The translations under genes were made by a program, and so were the position numbers. DNA of 64,000 nucleotides, from NCBI RefSeq assembly GCF_003260275.1, contig NZ_QJHB01000009.1, forward strand, positions 142,147 through 206,146. The letters run 5' to 3'. The stretch comes from Homoserinimonas sp. OAct 916. Its GTDB lineage: Bacteria > Actinomycetota > Actinomycetes > Actinomycetales > Microbacteriaceae. This document shows, in pieces, positions 28,206 through 36,617 of the stretch. Under the pieces are notes generated by a model, which ran no database searches, was not told the origin of the DNA, and saw only the letters and a list, made by a program, of their open reading frames with translations. The stretch's first letter is position 1; every line of letters starts with the position of its first letter.

Positions 28206-28423
28206 TCACGGCCCATGCTAGGCGAATATAGTGGCCGCTTTCGCCCCCCAGCTAAAGGGCCAGAGGCGGGGTCCAGTGCTCGCCCGGGCGCCGACTCACC
28301 CGCTCATTCCGCCAGCGATGGTCATGAGGTCGAGCGATGGTCGCGCGCGGTATCGCTCGACCGCTACAGTCGAATCTGCTCGGGCATCCGGACGCGTAAT
28401 TCCGTGGAGGACGAACCCCGAGG

Positions 28424-29380
28424 CTAGAGGCCGTGACTGGCCATCCAGGCGATGGGATCGGTGGCGACCCCGTCGACGTAGATCTCGAAGTGCAGGTGTG
28501 GCCCGGTGCTCTGCCCGGTGTTGCCCACGTTGCCCAGCATCTGACCGACGCCGACGACTTCACCGACGGCTACGAGCAGCGAGCCCTCGGTCATGTGGCC
28601 GTAGGTGCTGCGCACGGTCTGCCCATCGATCTGGTGCTCGATGATCGCATGAACGCCGAGACCGCCGTCGTCGTAGCTCGATGTCGCCACGACGACTCCT
28701 TCGTACATCGCAAGGATCGGGGTGCCTTCGCCCGGGGTGATGTCGACCCCGTCGTGGTAGGTGGAGCACCCGCCACACGGCGCGGAGCGCGGGCCGAAGT
28801 AGTCGCTGAACGTGTCGTGGGGGACGGGCCATTGCAGCCCGCCGGAACCCAGTCCGGCAATGGCGAGTTCCGGTTCGGGTTCGGGCTCTGGCGGTGCCGG
28901 AACCGCGCCGACCGTGAAACCGTCGCGGGCGACCGGAGTTGTCGCGGAGCCGGTGACGGTCAGCGCCTGCAGGTCCAGTTTCGGGGCGGGCACGATGGTG
29001 GAGGTGGGAGCGGTGGTCGTGGTGCTCTCTTCGACGCTGACCGCGTTTGCGGGGGTCGACGTGGTGAAGAGGGTGATCCCGACGATCAGCAGGGTTCCCG
29101 CAACAAAGCTTGCGCTCCAATGGGCCCGCGAGTCGGCCGGTCGGCGTGCGGGTCGGGGGTGACGCTGCGTGCGGGCCTTGCGGGCGGCCCGCGGCGGCGC
29201 GGCTCCGGCGGGATTGTGCTTTGTGCGCACGTGAGGCTGGGTGGCATCGCCTTCTGCGTGAAGTGCCGCTCGTTCGGCGTCACGGCGTTCGCGCCGCGTG
29301 AGGGGAGCGGGTCGTGACGGAGAGGCGGCGACGGGGTTCGGCAGGTCAGAGTGTAACGGGGAGTGTGATGGGGGCAGCAT
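28424..29380 (-). CDS. M23-family peptidase, membrane-anchored (paralogue B)
   Basis: 318 residues with the same build as its neighbour: basic N-terminus, one membrane helix (around VAGTLLIVGITLF, residues 90-110), a Thr/Pro/Glu-rich linker and the M23 domain with GGCSTYHDGVDI and GPHLHFEI. Metal ligands His/Asp/His are intact. A CGGC pair stands in the same place as CEGC of paralogue A, and both proteins end in HGL after WMASHGL/WFANHGL. Clearly a local duplication with diverged linkers. Confidence 0.88.
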   Translation of the reverse strand: MLPPSHSPLHSDLPNPVAASPSRPAPLTRRERRDAERAALHAEGDATQPHVRTKHNPAGAAPPRAARKARTQRHPRPARRPADSRAHWSASFVAGTLLIVGITLFTTSTPANAVSVEESTTTTAPTSTIVPAPKLDLQALTVTGSATTPVARDGFTVGAVPAPPEPEPEPELAIAGLGSGGLQWPVPHDTFSDYFGPRSAPCGGCSTYHDGVDITPGEGTPILAMYEGVVVATSSYDDGGLGVHAIIEHQIDGQTVRSTYGHMTEGSLLVAVGEVVGVGQMLGNVGNTGQSTGPHLHFEIYVDGVATDPIAWMASHGL

Positions 29381-29627
29381 ACCCGCGCTACAGTAGGCGA
29401 AGTTTTCGGGCGTCGCGTGAGTATTGGTCGGCCGTCACCGTGCCGGTTGGTGCACGAAGACGAGGCGCGCTTCCCCAAACGTCTCGCGGATCAGGGATTA
29501 TCTCTCCCGGTCTGGGGCGCGGTGGGGAATATGGCACTCTCAGGGTTCGTGAGATACACCCGAAATTCTCAGCGGAACCCACGAGACCATCAGCTTCGGT
29601 GGGGCGAATCGGCCGGTCGTGGCGGGC

Positions 29628-30884
29628 TCAGGCCAGCGCGGCCGCCGCGATGTCGTCGGCGGCTTTCATCCCGCTGCGCAATGCGCCTTCCATCAGGCAG
29701 GTGAACTCGGGGTCAACGTACTCACCGGCGAAGTAGAGGTTGCCGATGGGGCTGCCCACCTCAATGCTGTCGGCGTCAGACCAGCCGGGCGCGTGCGAGG
29801 AGAAGCTTCCCCTGGCCCAGGGGTCTTCATCCCAGACGGTCAGGACCCGCCCCAGGTCATCGTCGAGGTCGAGGTCGGGCCGAATGGCCTTGATCGCGGC
29901 ATACAGTTTGCCGTCGCCGTCGTGCACCTCGCTTTCGCGAACCGCGGAGGGCGACCCGACGAGCGAATTGAGCACCGCGCCGACCTCGCCGGAGGCATCC
30001 ATTGCGGTCCAGGTCCAGAACCGTCCGGCGACCGACATGATCGCGCTGGTCTCGGGCCGGGCGGCCAGGGGGATGTGCAGTTTCGCGACGTGGCCCTGGA
30101 CGATGCGGGAGAGCACCGTGCGGCGGCGCCGGGTGATCGGAAAGTGGAAGAGTTCTGGGTTGTTCACGAACGACAGCGGGAGGGCCACCACGACGAAGTC
30201 GAAGCGCTCATCGCCGGCCGCACTGTGCACGACGGCCTCGTCGCCGTCGAATGAAACCCCTCGGACCGGTGTGGTCAGTTTCACCCGCTCTCCGAGTTCG
30301 GCCGCGAGGCCGAGGGCGATCTGCTGGTTGCCGCCGCCGACCCGCCAGCTCGGCTTGGGGTCGAACGCCGCGGTGTGCTGCAGGGTGGAGGCAGCCACGG
30401 TATCGGCCTCGCAGGCGGTCGAGATCTCGATCCGGGCCTTGAGCCCCGCCTTGATCTCGGCGTCGATCTCCAACTGGTCGAGCACGTCGGACACCGACGG
30501 TTCCACCTCGAACGTCTGCGCCAGCTCGGTGGCCTGCCGGCCGGCTTCCGCGACCTGGGAGGTGTGGATGTGCGGGGTCTCGGCGAGCTCGCGCACGTAG
30601 TAGCTCATGCCGGTTTCCACCAGGGAGAGTCCGAGCCGTTCGGCCACGGCTCGCAGCGCTTCATAGCCGTCGAGCACGAACTCCGCGCCACGTTCGATGG
30701 TCACACCGCCGTGTTCGGGGGTGTTGATCGTCTCCGACCAGACGCGTCCGCCCACCCGATCCCGCGCCTCGAAGACGGTCACGTCGAAGTCGCGAGTGGC
30801 CAGGGTGCGGGCGGCGGAGAGGCCGGCGAGGCCGGCGCCGAGAACGGCGACCCGGGGCTGTGTTGCTGGGGATGTGTCGCTCAT
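29628..30884 (-). CDS. FAD-dependent amine oxidase
   Basis: Flavoprotein of 418 residues in the flavin monoamine oxidase family. The dinucleotide fold GAGLAGLSAARTL (about residue 17), FEARDRVGGRVWSE, and the C-terminal flavin motif FAGEYVDPEFTCLMEGALRSG are all present. Substrates in this family include monoamines, polyamines and carotenoid-like lipids; none can be assigned here, although a polyamine importer lies 6 kb away. It ends 247 bp before the M23 gene and follows the carbonic-anhydrase-like gene. Confidence 0.86.
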   Translation of the reverse strand: MSDTSPATQPRVAVLGAGLAGLSAARTLATRDFDVTVFEARDRVGGRVWSETINTPEHGGVTIERGAEFVLDGYEALRAVAERLGLSLVETGMSYYVRELAETPHIHTSQVAEAGRQATELAQTFEVEPSVSDVLDQLEIDAEIKAGLKARIEISTACEADTVAASTLQHTAAFDPKPSWRVGGGNQQIALGLAAELGERVKLTTPVRGVSFDGDEAVVHSAAGDERFDFVVVALPLSFVNNPELFHFPITRRRRTVLSRIVQGHVAKLHIPLAARPETSAIMSVAGRFWTWTAMDASGEVGAVLNSLVGSPSAVRESEVHDGDGKLYAAIKAIRPDLDLDDDLGRVLTVWDEDPWARGSFSSHAPGWSDADSIEVGSPIGNLYFAGEYVDPEFTCLMEGALRSGMKAADDIAAAALA

Positions 30885-30919
30885 CTCACTCCTCGGTGAC
30901 GCGGATACGCATCATCACC

Positions 30920-31459
30920 TTATTGGGTATTCGAGCGGTGCAGAGCGGTCAACCTGAGATATCCGGCGGCGTTGGCACGGATGTGCTCGAGCTCCTCATC
31001 GGTCACGTCGCGGCGCACCCTGCCCGGCACCCCGGCGACGAGCGAACGCGGCGGAACCTGGGTTCCCTCGAGCACGACGGCGCCGGCGGCGATCAGGGAT
31101 CCGGCGCCGATCACGGCCCCGTTCAACACGGTCGCGCTCATACCGATGAGCACGTCGTCCTCGACGGTGCAGCCGTGCAGTACAGCGCCGTGGCCGACCG
31201 AGATTCCGCGGCCAAGGGTCAGCGGAAACTCACTGTCCACGTGGCAGGACACGTTGTCCTGCAGGTTCGAACCCTCACCGATGGTGATCGGTTCGGGGTA
31301 GTCGGAGCGCAGCACCGCGTTGTACCAGACGCTGGCGCCGGCGGCCAGATGTACGTTGCCGACCACGACGGCGCCCGGCGCCACCCAGGCGTCCTGGGCG
31401 ATCGTGGGAGTGGGGATGGTCTCGAGGGAGAGGATGCGGGCATCCAGGTGGCTGGTCAT
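30920..31459 (-). CDS. Gamma-carbonic-anhydrase-like hexapeptide-repeat protein
   Basis: A 179-residue left-handed beta-helix protein of the CaiE/PaaY/YrdA type. Repeats such as VVVGNVHLAAGASVWYNAVL and TVLNGAVIGAGSLIAAGAVV show the hexapeptide pattern. The three metal-binding His of this group appear as NVSCHVD and VGHGAVLHGC. Trimeric and probably zinc-dependent; carbonic anhydrase activity is not guaranteed. It is 8 bp downstream of galK, so it may share that transcript. Confidence 0.85.
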   Translation of the reverse strand: MTSHLDARILSLETIPTPTIAQDAWVAPGAVVVGNVHLAAGASVWYNAVLRSDYPEPITIGEGSNLQDNVSCHVDSEFPLTLGRGISVGHGAVLHGCTVEDDVLIGMSATVLNGAVIGAGSLIAAGAVVLEGTQVPPRSLVAGVPGRVRRDVTDEELEHIRANAAGYLRLTALHRSNTQ

Positions 31460-31467
31460 TGTTTTCC

Positions 31468-32628
31468 TTACTCTTCGCGAATGGCGCCGTGGGAGGCGTG
31501 GACGAGAAACATGTCGGGCTGCCCGAAGCCGTGCTCGGCGAACGCTCCGTCGATGGCGGCGCGCAGGTGCGAGACGGCGTGATCGGGAACGAGAGCGATG
31601 GCGGCGCCCCCGAATCCGCCACCGGTCATCCGGGCGCCGATCGCACCGTTCGACTGGGCGGTTTCGACGGCGAGGTCGAGTTCAGGCACGGAGATCTCGA
31701 AGTCGAATCGCATGGAGCGGTGCGAGGCGTCGAGCAGGTCGCCGATCGCGGCGGCGCCCTCCTGGCGCAGCAGGGCGACGGTGTCGAGCACCCGTTGGTT
31801 CTCGGTGACGACGTGGCGCACCCGCCGCAGGGTGACCGGGTCGAGCCGGGTGGCGGCATCGGGTAGGTCGGCCTCGGTCAGCTCGCGAAGCGATGCGATC
31901 CCGAGGGTCTGGGCGGCGAGGTCGCAGGAGGCCCGCCGGTCGGCATAACCGCCGGTGGCGTGCTCGTGGCTGACACCGCTGTCGATCACCAGGATCTCCA
32001 GTCCGGCCTCGGCCAGGTGCATCGGCACGATCTCGGATGTGCCGCTCCGGCAGTCGAGAAAGACCGCGGCCCCGTGCTCGCCCAGCAGCGACGCGGTCTG
32101 ATCCATCACCCCGGTGGGGGCGCCGACCGCATGGTTCTCGGCGAACTGCCCGACCGCGGCGAGGGTGCGTCGGTCGAGACGGAGCTGCCAACTGTCGTTC
32201 AGTGCGACCGCGACGGCACATTCGATCGCAGCCGAGGAGGAGAGCCCGGCACCGATGGGAACATCCGAGTCGATGAACGCGTCGAATCCGGGCACCGCCG
32301 CCAGATCCGCGCCGAACTCGCCGAGCGCCCAGACCACACCGAAGACGTAGGCCGACCATCCGCTCAACATCTCCGGGTGCAGGTCGTCAAGGTGGATCTC
32401 GGCCACCTCCTCGCTGAGGGCGCTGGCAACCCGGACGACGCGGTCGTCCCGGGGATCGAGGGCGACGGCAGTGCGCAGCCCGATCGCGAACGGCAAAACG
32501 AACCCGAGGTTGTAGTCGGTGTGCTCGCCGATCAGGTTGACCCGGCCCGGCGCGGTCCAGAGGCCGACCGGTTCGCGGCCGAAGGTGTCCAGAAAACCCG
32601 CTCGGGTGTCGTCGCGGAGATCTCTCAT
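31468..32628 (-). CDS. galK: Galactokinase
   Basis: GHMP kinase phosphorylating galactose at C1; 386 residues, standard length. Signature motifs: GRVNLIGEHTDYN near residue 28, the glycine-rich ATP loop PIGAGLSSSAAIE near residue 120, and MTGGGFGGAAIAL near the C-terminus. The start overlaps the galT stop by 4 bp, giving a galT-galK order with coupled translation. No galE is visible in the window. Confidence 0.95.
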   Translation of the reverse strand: MRDLRDDTRAGFLDTFGREPVGLWTAPGRVNLIGEHTDYNLGFVLPFAIGLRTAVALDPRDDRVVRVASALSEEVAEIHLDDLHPEMLSGWSAYVFGVVWALGEFGADLAAVPGFDAFIDSDVPIGAGLSSSAAIECAVAVALNDSWQLRLDRRTLAAVGQFAENHAVGAPTGVMDQTASLLGEHGAAVFLDCRSGTSEIVPMHLAEAGLEILVIDSGVSHEHATGGYADRRASCDLAAQTLGIASLRELTEADLPDAATRLDPVTLRRVRHVVTENQRVLDTVALLRQEGAAAIGDLLDASHRSMRFDFEISVPELDLAVETAQSNGAIGARMTGGGFGGAAIALVPDHAVSHLRAAIDGAFAEHGFGQPDMFLVHASHGAIREE

Positions 32629-33791
32629 GCTGGTCCGATCGGTGACGTGGGAGTGATGCGTGGAGCCGGTGCCGCCGCGGTGGACTGCTTCGCGGCGCTG
32701 CGGGCCAGGGCGGCACGCAGGCTGCCAGCGGCGGCCTCCGGAACGATGTCGCCGATCCAGGCGCCCATGGCGGCCTCGGAGCCGGCCAGATACTTGAGCC
32801 GGTCGGCCGCCCGGCGGGGAGAGGTGACCTGCAGCATCAGCCGCACCTCGTCCCGGCGGGTGTGCACGGGGGCCTGGTGCCAGGCCGCGATGTACGGGGT
32901 GGGGGTGTCATAGAGTTCGTCGATTCCGCGCAGCAGGGTGAGGTAGAGAACGGCCAGTTCGTCGCGTTCGTCGCTCGTGGTCGCGGCGAGGTCGGGCACG
33001 TGCCGGTGGGGCAGCATGTGCACCTCGAGCGGCCACCTGGCCGCGAACGGCACGAAGGCGCTCCAGTGCTCGCCGGCGAGGATCACTCGCTCCGAGGATC
33101 GTTCCTTCGTCAGGATGTCGTGGAACAGGGTCGGCCCATACGTGTCGATCGCGTGCAGCACGGTGGTGGTGCGCGGGGTGACATAGGGGTACGCGTAAAT
33201 CTGTCCGTGCGGATGCGGCAGGGTCACCCCGATCTCCTGGCCGCGGTTCTCGAACGGGAAGACCTGCTGGATTTTGGGCAATGCGCTCAGGCAGGCGGTC
33301 CGGTCGGCCCACGCCTCGATCACGGTGCGCGATCGTGACACCGAAAGCCCACTGTACGAGCCCTCGTGCTCGGGGCTGAAGCAGACCACCTCGCAGCGGC
33401 CCTGCGCCTCGGCGGTGCGCTCGAGTCCGATGCCGGTGGGCGACGGATCTCCCGCGTCGCCCAGCGCGGGCCCGAACGACGGCGACCGGTTCTCGAACAC
33501 GGCCACGTCGTAGTTGTCGGGAATCTCCGACGGGTTGGTCGGGGTTGCCGGCGCCAGCGGGTCGAGGTCGGCGGGCGGCAGGAACGCCCGGTTCTGCCGG
33601 GTGGCGGCGATCGAGATCCACTCGCCGGTGAGCGGGTCCTGGCGCATCGTGGCGGTGTCGGGCCGCGGGTCCAGCTCGCGCAGGTCAGGTTTGCGTTCCG
33701 GAGACAACCGGGTGTCGGCGTCGTCAAAATAGATCAGCTCCCGGCCGTCGGCAAGACGGAATTCACGCTTGGTTATGCGCCCGGTCGTCAT
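32625..33791 (-). CDS. galT: Galactose-1-phosphate uridylyltransferase
   Basis: Leloir-pathway transferase exchanging UMP between UDP-glucose and galactose-1-phosphate; 388 residues. The active-site HPHGQIYAYP (nucleophile His) and NRSPSFGP and CFSPEH segments match family I GalT. The last 30 residues (AKQSTAAAPAPRITPTS) are a low-complexity extension. It heads the operon galT-galK-gamma-CA-amine oxidase. The first ATG at 33791 is used. Two strong hairpins lie upstream at 33831-33917. Confidence 0.93.
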   Translation of the reverse strand: MTTGRITKREFRLADGRELIYFDDADTRLSPERKPDLRELDPRPDTATMRQDPLTGEWISIAATRQNRAFLPPADLDPLAPATPTNPSEIPDNYDVAVFENRSPSFGPALGDAGDPSPTGIGLERTAEAQGRCEVVCFSPEHEGSYSGLSVSRSRTVIEAWADRTACLSALPKIQQVFPFENRGQEIGVTLPHPHGQIYAYPYVTPRTTTVLHAIDTYGPTLFHDILTKERSSERVILAGEHWSAFVPFAARWPLEVHMLPHRHVPDLAATTSDERDELAVLYLTLLRGIDELYDTPTPYIAAWHQAPVHTRRDEVRLMLQVTSPRRAADRLKYLAGSEAAMGAWIGDIVPEAAAGSLRAALARSAAKQSTAAAPAPRITPTSPIGPA

Positions 33792-33830
33792 CCGTCAACG
33801 ATATCGCGGTCTTCCGGGTGCAAGGAGAAA

Positions 33831-33917
33831 GTGGAATTTGAAGGATGCTCTCCCCGGCATCTGCCCCTTCAATCCCACATTTGCCGTGCAGCGCGTGGTG
33901 CACACCGCGCAGCACGG
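33831..33917. other. Two adjacent inverted repeats upstream of galT
   Basis: Hairpin one pairs TTGAAGG (33838-33844) with CCTTCAA (33866-33872), with flanking GTGG/CCAC and inner ATGC/GCAT. Hairpin two pairs CCGTGC-A-GCGCG (33884-33895) with CGCGC-A-GCACGG (33906-33917), 11 pairs and one A-A mismatch. If transcribed leftward they would sit in the galT leader; if rightward, before tRNA-Lys. No T-run follows either. Confidence 0.6.
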
Positions 33918-34002
33918 CCAGAGCCCTCGTTGGGACGGCCTGATGATCGGGCGGGTCGCGCGTTCACGGCGCACGTGATGGTCTGGCATAATTGCACGGT
34001 GA

Positions 34003-34075
34003 GCCCCTCTAGCTCATTCGGAAGAGCAACAGACTTTTAATCTGTGGGTACTGGGATCGAAACCCAGGGGGGGCA
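34003..34075 (+). tRNA. tRNA-Lys (TTT anticodon)
   Basis: Cloverleaf read by eye: acceptor GCCCCTC pairs with GGGGGGC (one G-T), D stem GCTC/GAGC, anticodon stem ACAGA/TCTGT with loop CTTTTAA (anticodon TTT at 34036-34038), T stem CTGGG/CCCAG around ATCGAAA. CCA is not encoded (CCT follows the discriminator A). A CATAAT hexamer lies 10 bp upstream. Confidence 0.95.
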
Positions 34076-34308
34076 CCTTCGAAGCAGGCGTGAGCCCAGT
34101 GAGTATCTGGCAGTTACGGGAGCCCATTGGAGAATCCGCCACGGGTGCTGGCCGTGGGAGAGAGCTTGCTGCGCAGTGTTTGAAAGCGGCCCCTTCCATC
34201 TGTCGGCAGACGCCACTATTCAAGCCTCACGGCGCCGTGCGCGTGGCGCGTTCGAGTATGCGCGACGCGCTGTTTCGTCACGAGCGGAGTCGTAAACTCT
34301 GCTAATTA

Positions 34309-34337
34309 TTGATTTTAGCCATTCAGCTAACTAATAT
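34309..34337 (+). promoter_or_regulatory. Promoter with an operator in its spacer, hydrolase-TetR operon
   Basis: TTGATT (34309-34314) and TAATAT (34332-34337) are 17 bp apart. The spacer is almost exactly filled by the inverted repeat TTAGC-CATTCA-GCTAA (34315-34330). The expected transcription start, 7 bp after the -10 box, is the A of the hydrolase ATG, so the mRNA is predicted to be leaderless. The palindrome is a natural target for the TetR protein encoded by the second gene. Confidence 0.7.
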
Positions 34338-34343
34338 AGCCAC

Positions 34344-35180
34344 ATGTCCTCCGATGACGCCACTCAGAACGCAACCACACGGTTCCTCCCCACCGAGGAA
34401 GGTCGCATCGCCTACGACATGACGGGAGCGGGTCCGCTCGTCGTGCTTGTTCCCGGCATGGGCGACCTCCGCTCGAGCTACCGGTTTCTTGCGCCCGAAC
34501 TGGTCGCCGCCGGGTACACGGTGGTCACCACCGATCTGCGCGGCCACGGCGAGAGCGATGCCACTTTCGGCTCGTATGGCGACGTCGAGACTGCGCGCGA
34601 CATCACGGCGCTCGTGGAGTCGTTTCATCGCCCGGCATTCATCATCGGCAACTCGATGGCGGCTGGATCCGCAGTGCTGGTGGCTGCGGCGCGACCAGAC
34701 CTGGTCGCTGGGTTGGTGCTCATAGGTCCATTCGTTCGGCAGCCGGCTTCCAGTTCGGCGCTGTCACGAGGTTTTTTGCGCGTGCTCATGGCCACGCCGT
34801 GGGCGGCAACGATGTGGAGGACCTATCTGCCGAAACTGTATGCGGGAGCCAAACCGGTCGATTTTGACTCGTACCGCAACCTCGTCGTCGCCGGGCTTCG
34901 CCGCCCCGGATATGCCAAGTCGTTCAGCCTGACGACGAGGACCAGCCACTCGGATGCCGAGGCCCGACTCACCCTCGTCACGGCTCCGACACTGGTCGTC
35001 ATGGGGGCCCAGGATCCCGATTTCAAAAATCCGCGCGCGGAGGCAGACTGGATCGGCGCAGCACTCCACGCACCCGTCGTGATGATCGACGATGCCGGAC
35101 ACTACCCACAGTCACAGCAACCGAGACCCACAGCACGTGCGATCATTCAATTCTTGAGCAAGGTGAAAAATAATGGCTAG
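34344..35180 (+). CDS. Alpha/beta hydrolase under TetR control
   Basis: 278-residue alpha/beta-hydrolase fold protein without signal peptide. Seen: the HG-like oxyanion strand VVLVPGMGD near residue 35, LRGHGESDA, nucleophile elbow IIGNSMAAGS (Ser near residue 100) and the catalytic His in DDAGHYPQ near residue 253. GNSMA, rather than the common GHSMG, sets it within a subgroup of esterase-like enzymes. The TetR gene downstream overlaps by 8 bp, and the promoter carries an operator. The substrate is unknown and may be the inducer. Confidence 0.88.
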   Translation: MSSDDATQNATTRFLPTEEGRIAYDMTGAGPLVVLVPGMGDLRSSYRFLAPELVAAGYTVVTTDLRGHGESDATFGSYGDVETARDITALVESFHRPAFIIGNSMAAGSAVLVAAARPDLVAGLVLIGPFVRQPASSSALSRGFLRVLMATPWAATMWRTYLPKLYAGAKPVDFDSYRNLVVAGLRRPGYAKSFSLTTRTSHSDAEARLTLVTAPTLVVMGAQDPDFKNPRAEADWIGAALHAPVVMIDDAGHYPQSQQPRPTARAIIQFLSKVKNNG

Positions 35181-35742
35181 GGCCGCGCTGAACGGTGAGA
35201 CCGTCATCGCTGAGGCGGCCCGACTGGTCGACGCGCTCGGACCAACCTCACTGACGCTGGCGGTGCTCGCCGACAGCCTCGGAGTGAAGATCCCGTCGAT
35301 CTACAAACACGTGGACGGAATGCCCGGCCTCCAGCGCGGCATCATGCTCAACGCCAAACGTGAGCTGGCCCACGCCCTGAGACGCGCTGCGGTCGGCGCG
35401 TCACGCGACGACGCCATCGAGGCGATCTGCGTTACGTACAGAAAGTGGGCACTCGCACATCCTGGTCAGTATCCTGCCGTCGTGCACGCGCCCGTCCCCG
35501 GGGATGATGCGGACGAACAAGTCTCGCGAGAGCTCATCGAAATCCTGTTCAAGGTATTGGCCGGCTACGACCTCCACGAAGACGTCGCCGTCGATGCCGC
35601 TCGATACTTTCGGTCCGCCATTCATGGCTTTGTGTCGCTGGAGACCTCGGGCGGGTTCGAACTTCCGAATGACCTCGACCGCAGCTTCGCCAGAATTATT
35701 GACAACTTGGCCGCAGCGTTTGCAGCCTGGTCGTGCACGTGA
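35173..35742 (+). CDS. TetR-family repressor, partner of the hydrolase
   Basis: 189 residues. N-terminal HTH: ETVIAEAARLVDALGPTSLTLAVLADSLGVKIPSIYKHV (three adjacent helices), where the recognition helix is KIPSIYKHVDG. The C-terminal ligand domain is of the WHG type (WALAHPGQYPAV near residue 95, AIHGFVSLETSGGF near residue 150). The start lies 8 bp inside the hydrolase gene. Autorepression through the 34315-34330 palindrome is inferred. Confidence 0.88.
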   Translation: MARAALNGETVIAEAARLVDALGPTSLTLAVLADSLGVKIPSIYKHVDGMPGLQRGIMLNAKRELAHALRRAAVGASRDDAIEAICVTYRKWALAHPGQYPAVVHAPVPGDDADEQVSRELIEILFKVLAGYDLHEDVAVDAARYFRSAIHGFVSLETSGGFELPNDLDRSFARIIDNLAAAFAAWSCT

Positions 35743-35829
35743 GCGCCGTTCCGGCTGAAGACGCGCCCTCCACGCCGTGATCCGTGTTGCAGCGCGCGGC
35801 TGGCTGAGCGTGTGCGCCGGCCCACGAGA

Positions 35830-36534
35830 TCACTGTTTCGGGCGGAGGGTTTCCGGCGCGGGCTGCTCGATCCAACGTTCGAGGCCGTCGAGGATGAGAT
35901 CGAGGCCGAGTGGGAATTCGTCGGCGTAGTTGTAGCCGGGTTTGAGAACGTGGTCTGCCGTCAGCTCGGCAAGGTAGGGATACTCGTCGGCCGGAAGCTG
36001 AGCGAGCATGATGTGTGCCATGGCGGCTGTCTCTTCCTCGGTGGTGAACGGAAGGCTCTTCTCCTGCATGGCAAAACCGTAGATGTAACTGTCAAGCGCT
36101 GAGAACGCGTGGGCCGCCATCGCAACCGAGAACCCCGCGTTTCGAAGGGTACCAATGACCCGATCGTGATGCCGCAGTGTGCTGGGCCCCGGGTTCGTGC
36201 CCGAGTCTTTGAGGGTGGTAGCCCACGGATGCCGTGACAACACCGCACGGAACGAGAGTGATCGCTTGCGCATTGCCGTTTTCCAGTCGTCACTGTGCGA
36301 CGGCAGCTCGATCTCGTGGAACACCGCGTCGACCATGCCATTCAGCAGCTCGTCCTTGTTCGCAACGTGGTTGTACAGCGACATTGCCTCGACGCCGAGC
36401 TCCTCACCGAGCCTGCGCATCGTGAGCGATTCGATGCCTGAGGCGTCGGCAAGTTCGATGGCGGTTCTCAGCACTCGCTCTCGATTCAGTCGCGCTCGCG
36501 ACGTCACCTTCGCCGTACTTGATGATTTCCCCAT
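35830..36534 (-). CDS. TetR-family regulator (TetR_C type), divergent to the DUF4386 gene
   Basis: 234 residues from ATG 36534, which has AGGGGA a few bases upstream; the longer frame to 36603 runs into the promoter of the divergent gene. HTH: SRARLNRERVLRTAIELAD followed by GIESLTMRRLGEELGVEAM and SLYNHVANKDEL. The C-terminal half resembles class TetR_C (about residues 95-215). It faces the DUF4386 and MDR genes across an 83 bp region holding a palindrome, the usual arrangement for a repressor of its neighbour. Confidence 0.88.
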   Translation of the reverse strand: MGKSSSTAKVTSRARLNRERVLRTAIELADASGIESLTMRRLGEELGVEAMSLYNHVANKDELLNGMVDAVFHEIELPSHSDDWKTAMRKRSLSFRAVLSRHPWATTLKDSGTNPGPSTLRHHDRVIGTLRNAGFSVAMAAHAFSALDSYIYGFAMQEKSLPFTTEEETAAMAHIMLAQLPADEYPYLAELTADHVLKPGYNYADEFPLGLDLILDGLERWIEQPAPETLRPKQ

Positions 36535-36553
36535 AATTCCCCTATCTGGACTA

Positions 36554-36596
36554 TTGACAACCTTACCATGTAGATGTAATTTACTTACAACGTAAA
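36554..36596 (+). promoter_or_regulatory. Strong promoter and palindrome between divergent TetR and DUF4386 genes
   Basis: TTGACA (36554-36559) and TAATTT (36577-36582) are 17 bp apart on the plus strand. The inverted repeat TTTAC-TTACAAC-GTAAA (36580-36596) overlaps the -10 box and start point. AAGGAA precedes ATG 36618. Further GTAA/TTAC half-sites surround it. Confidence 0.6.
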
Positions 36597-36617
36597 CATA
36601 CAATGTAAGGAATTGAC

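Noticed and set aside
34076..34308. Short frames after tRNA-Lys
   Set aside because: No homology, ribosome site or codon pattern; the segment may hold gene remnants, but I cannot support any.
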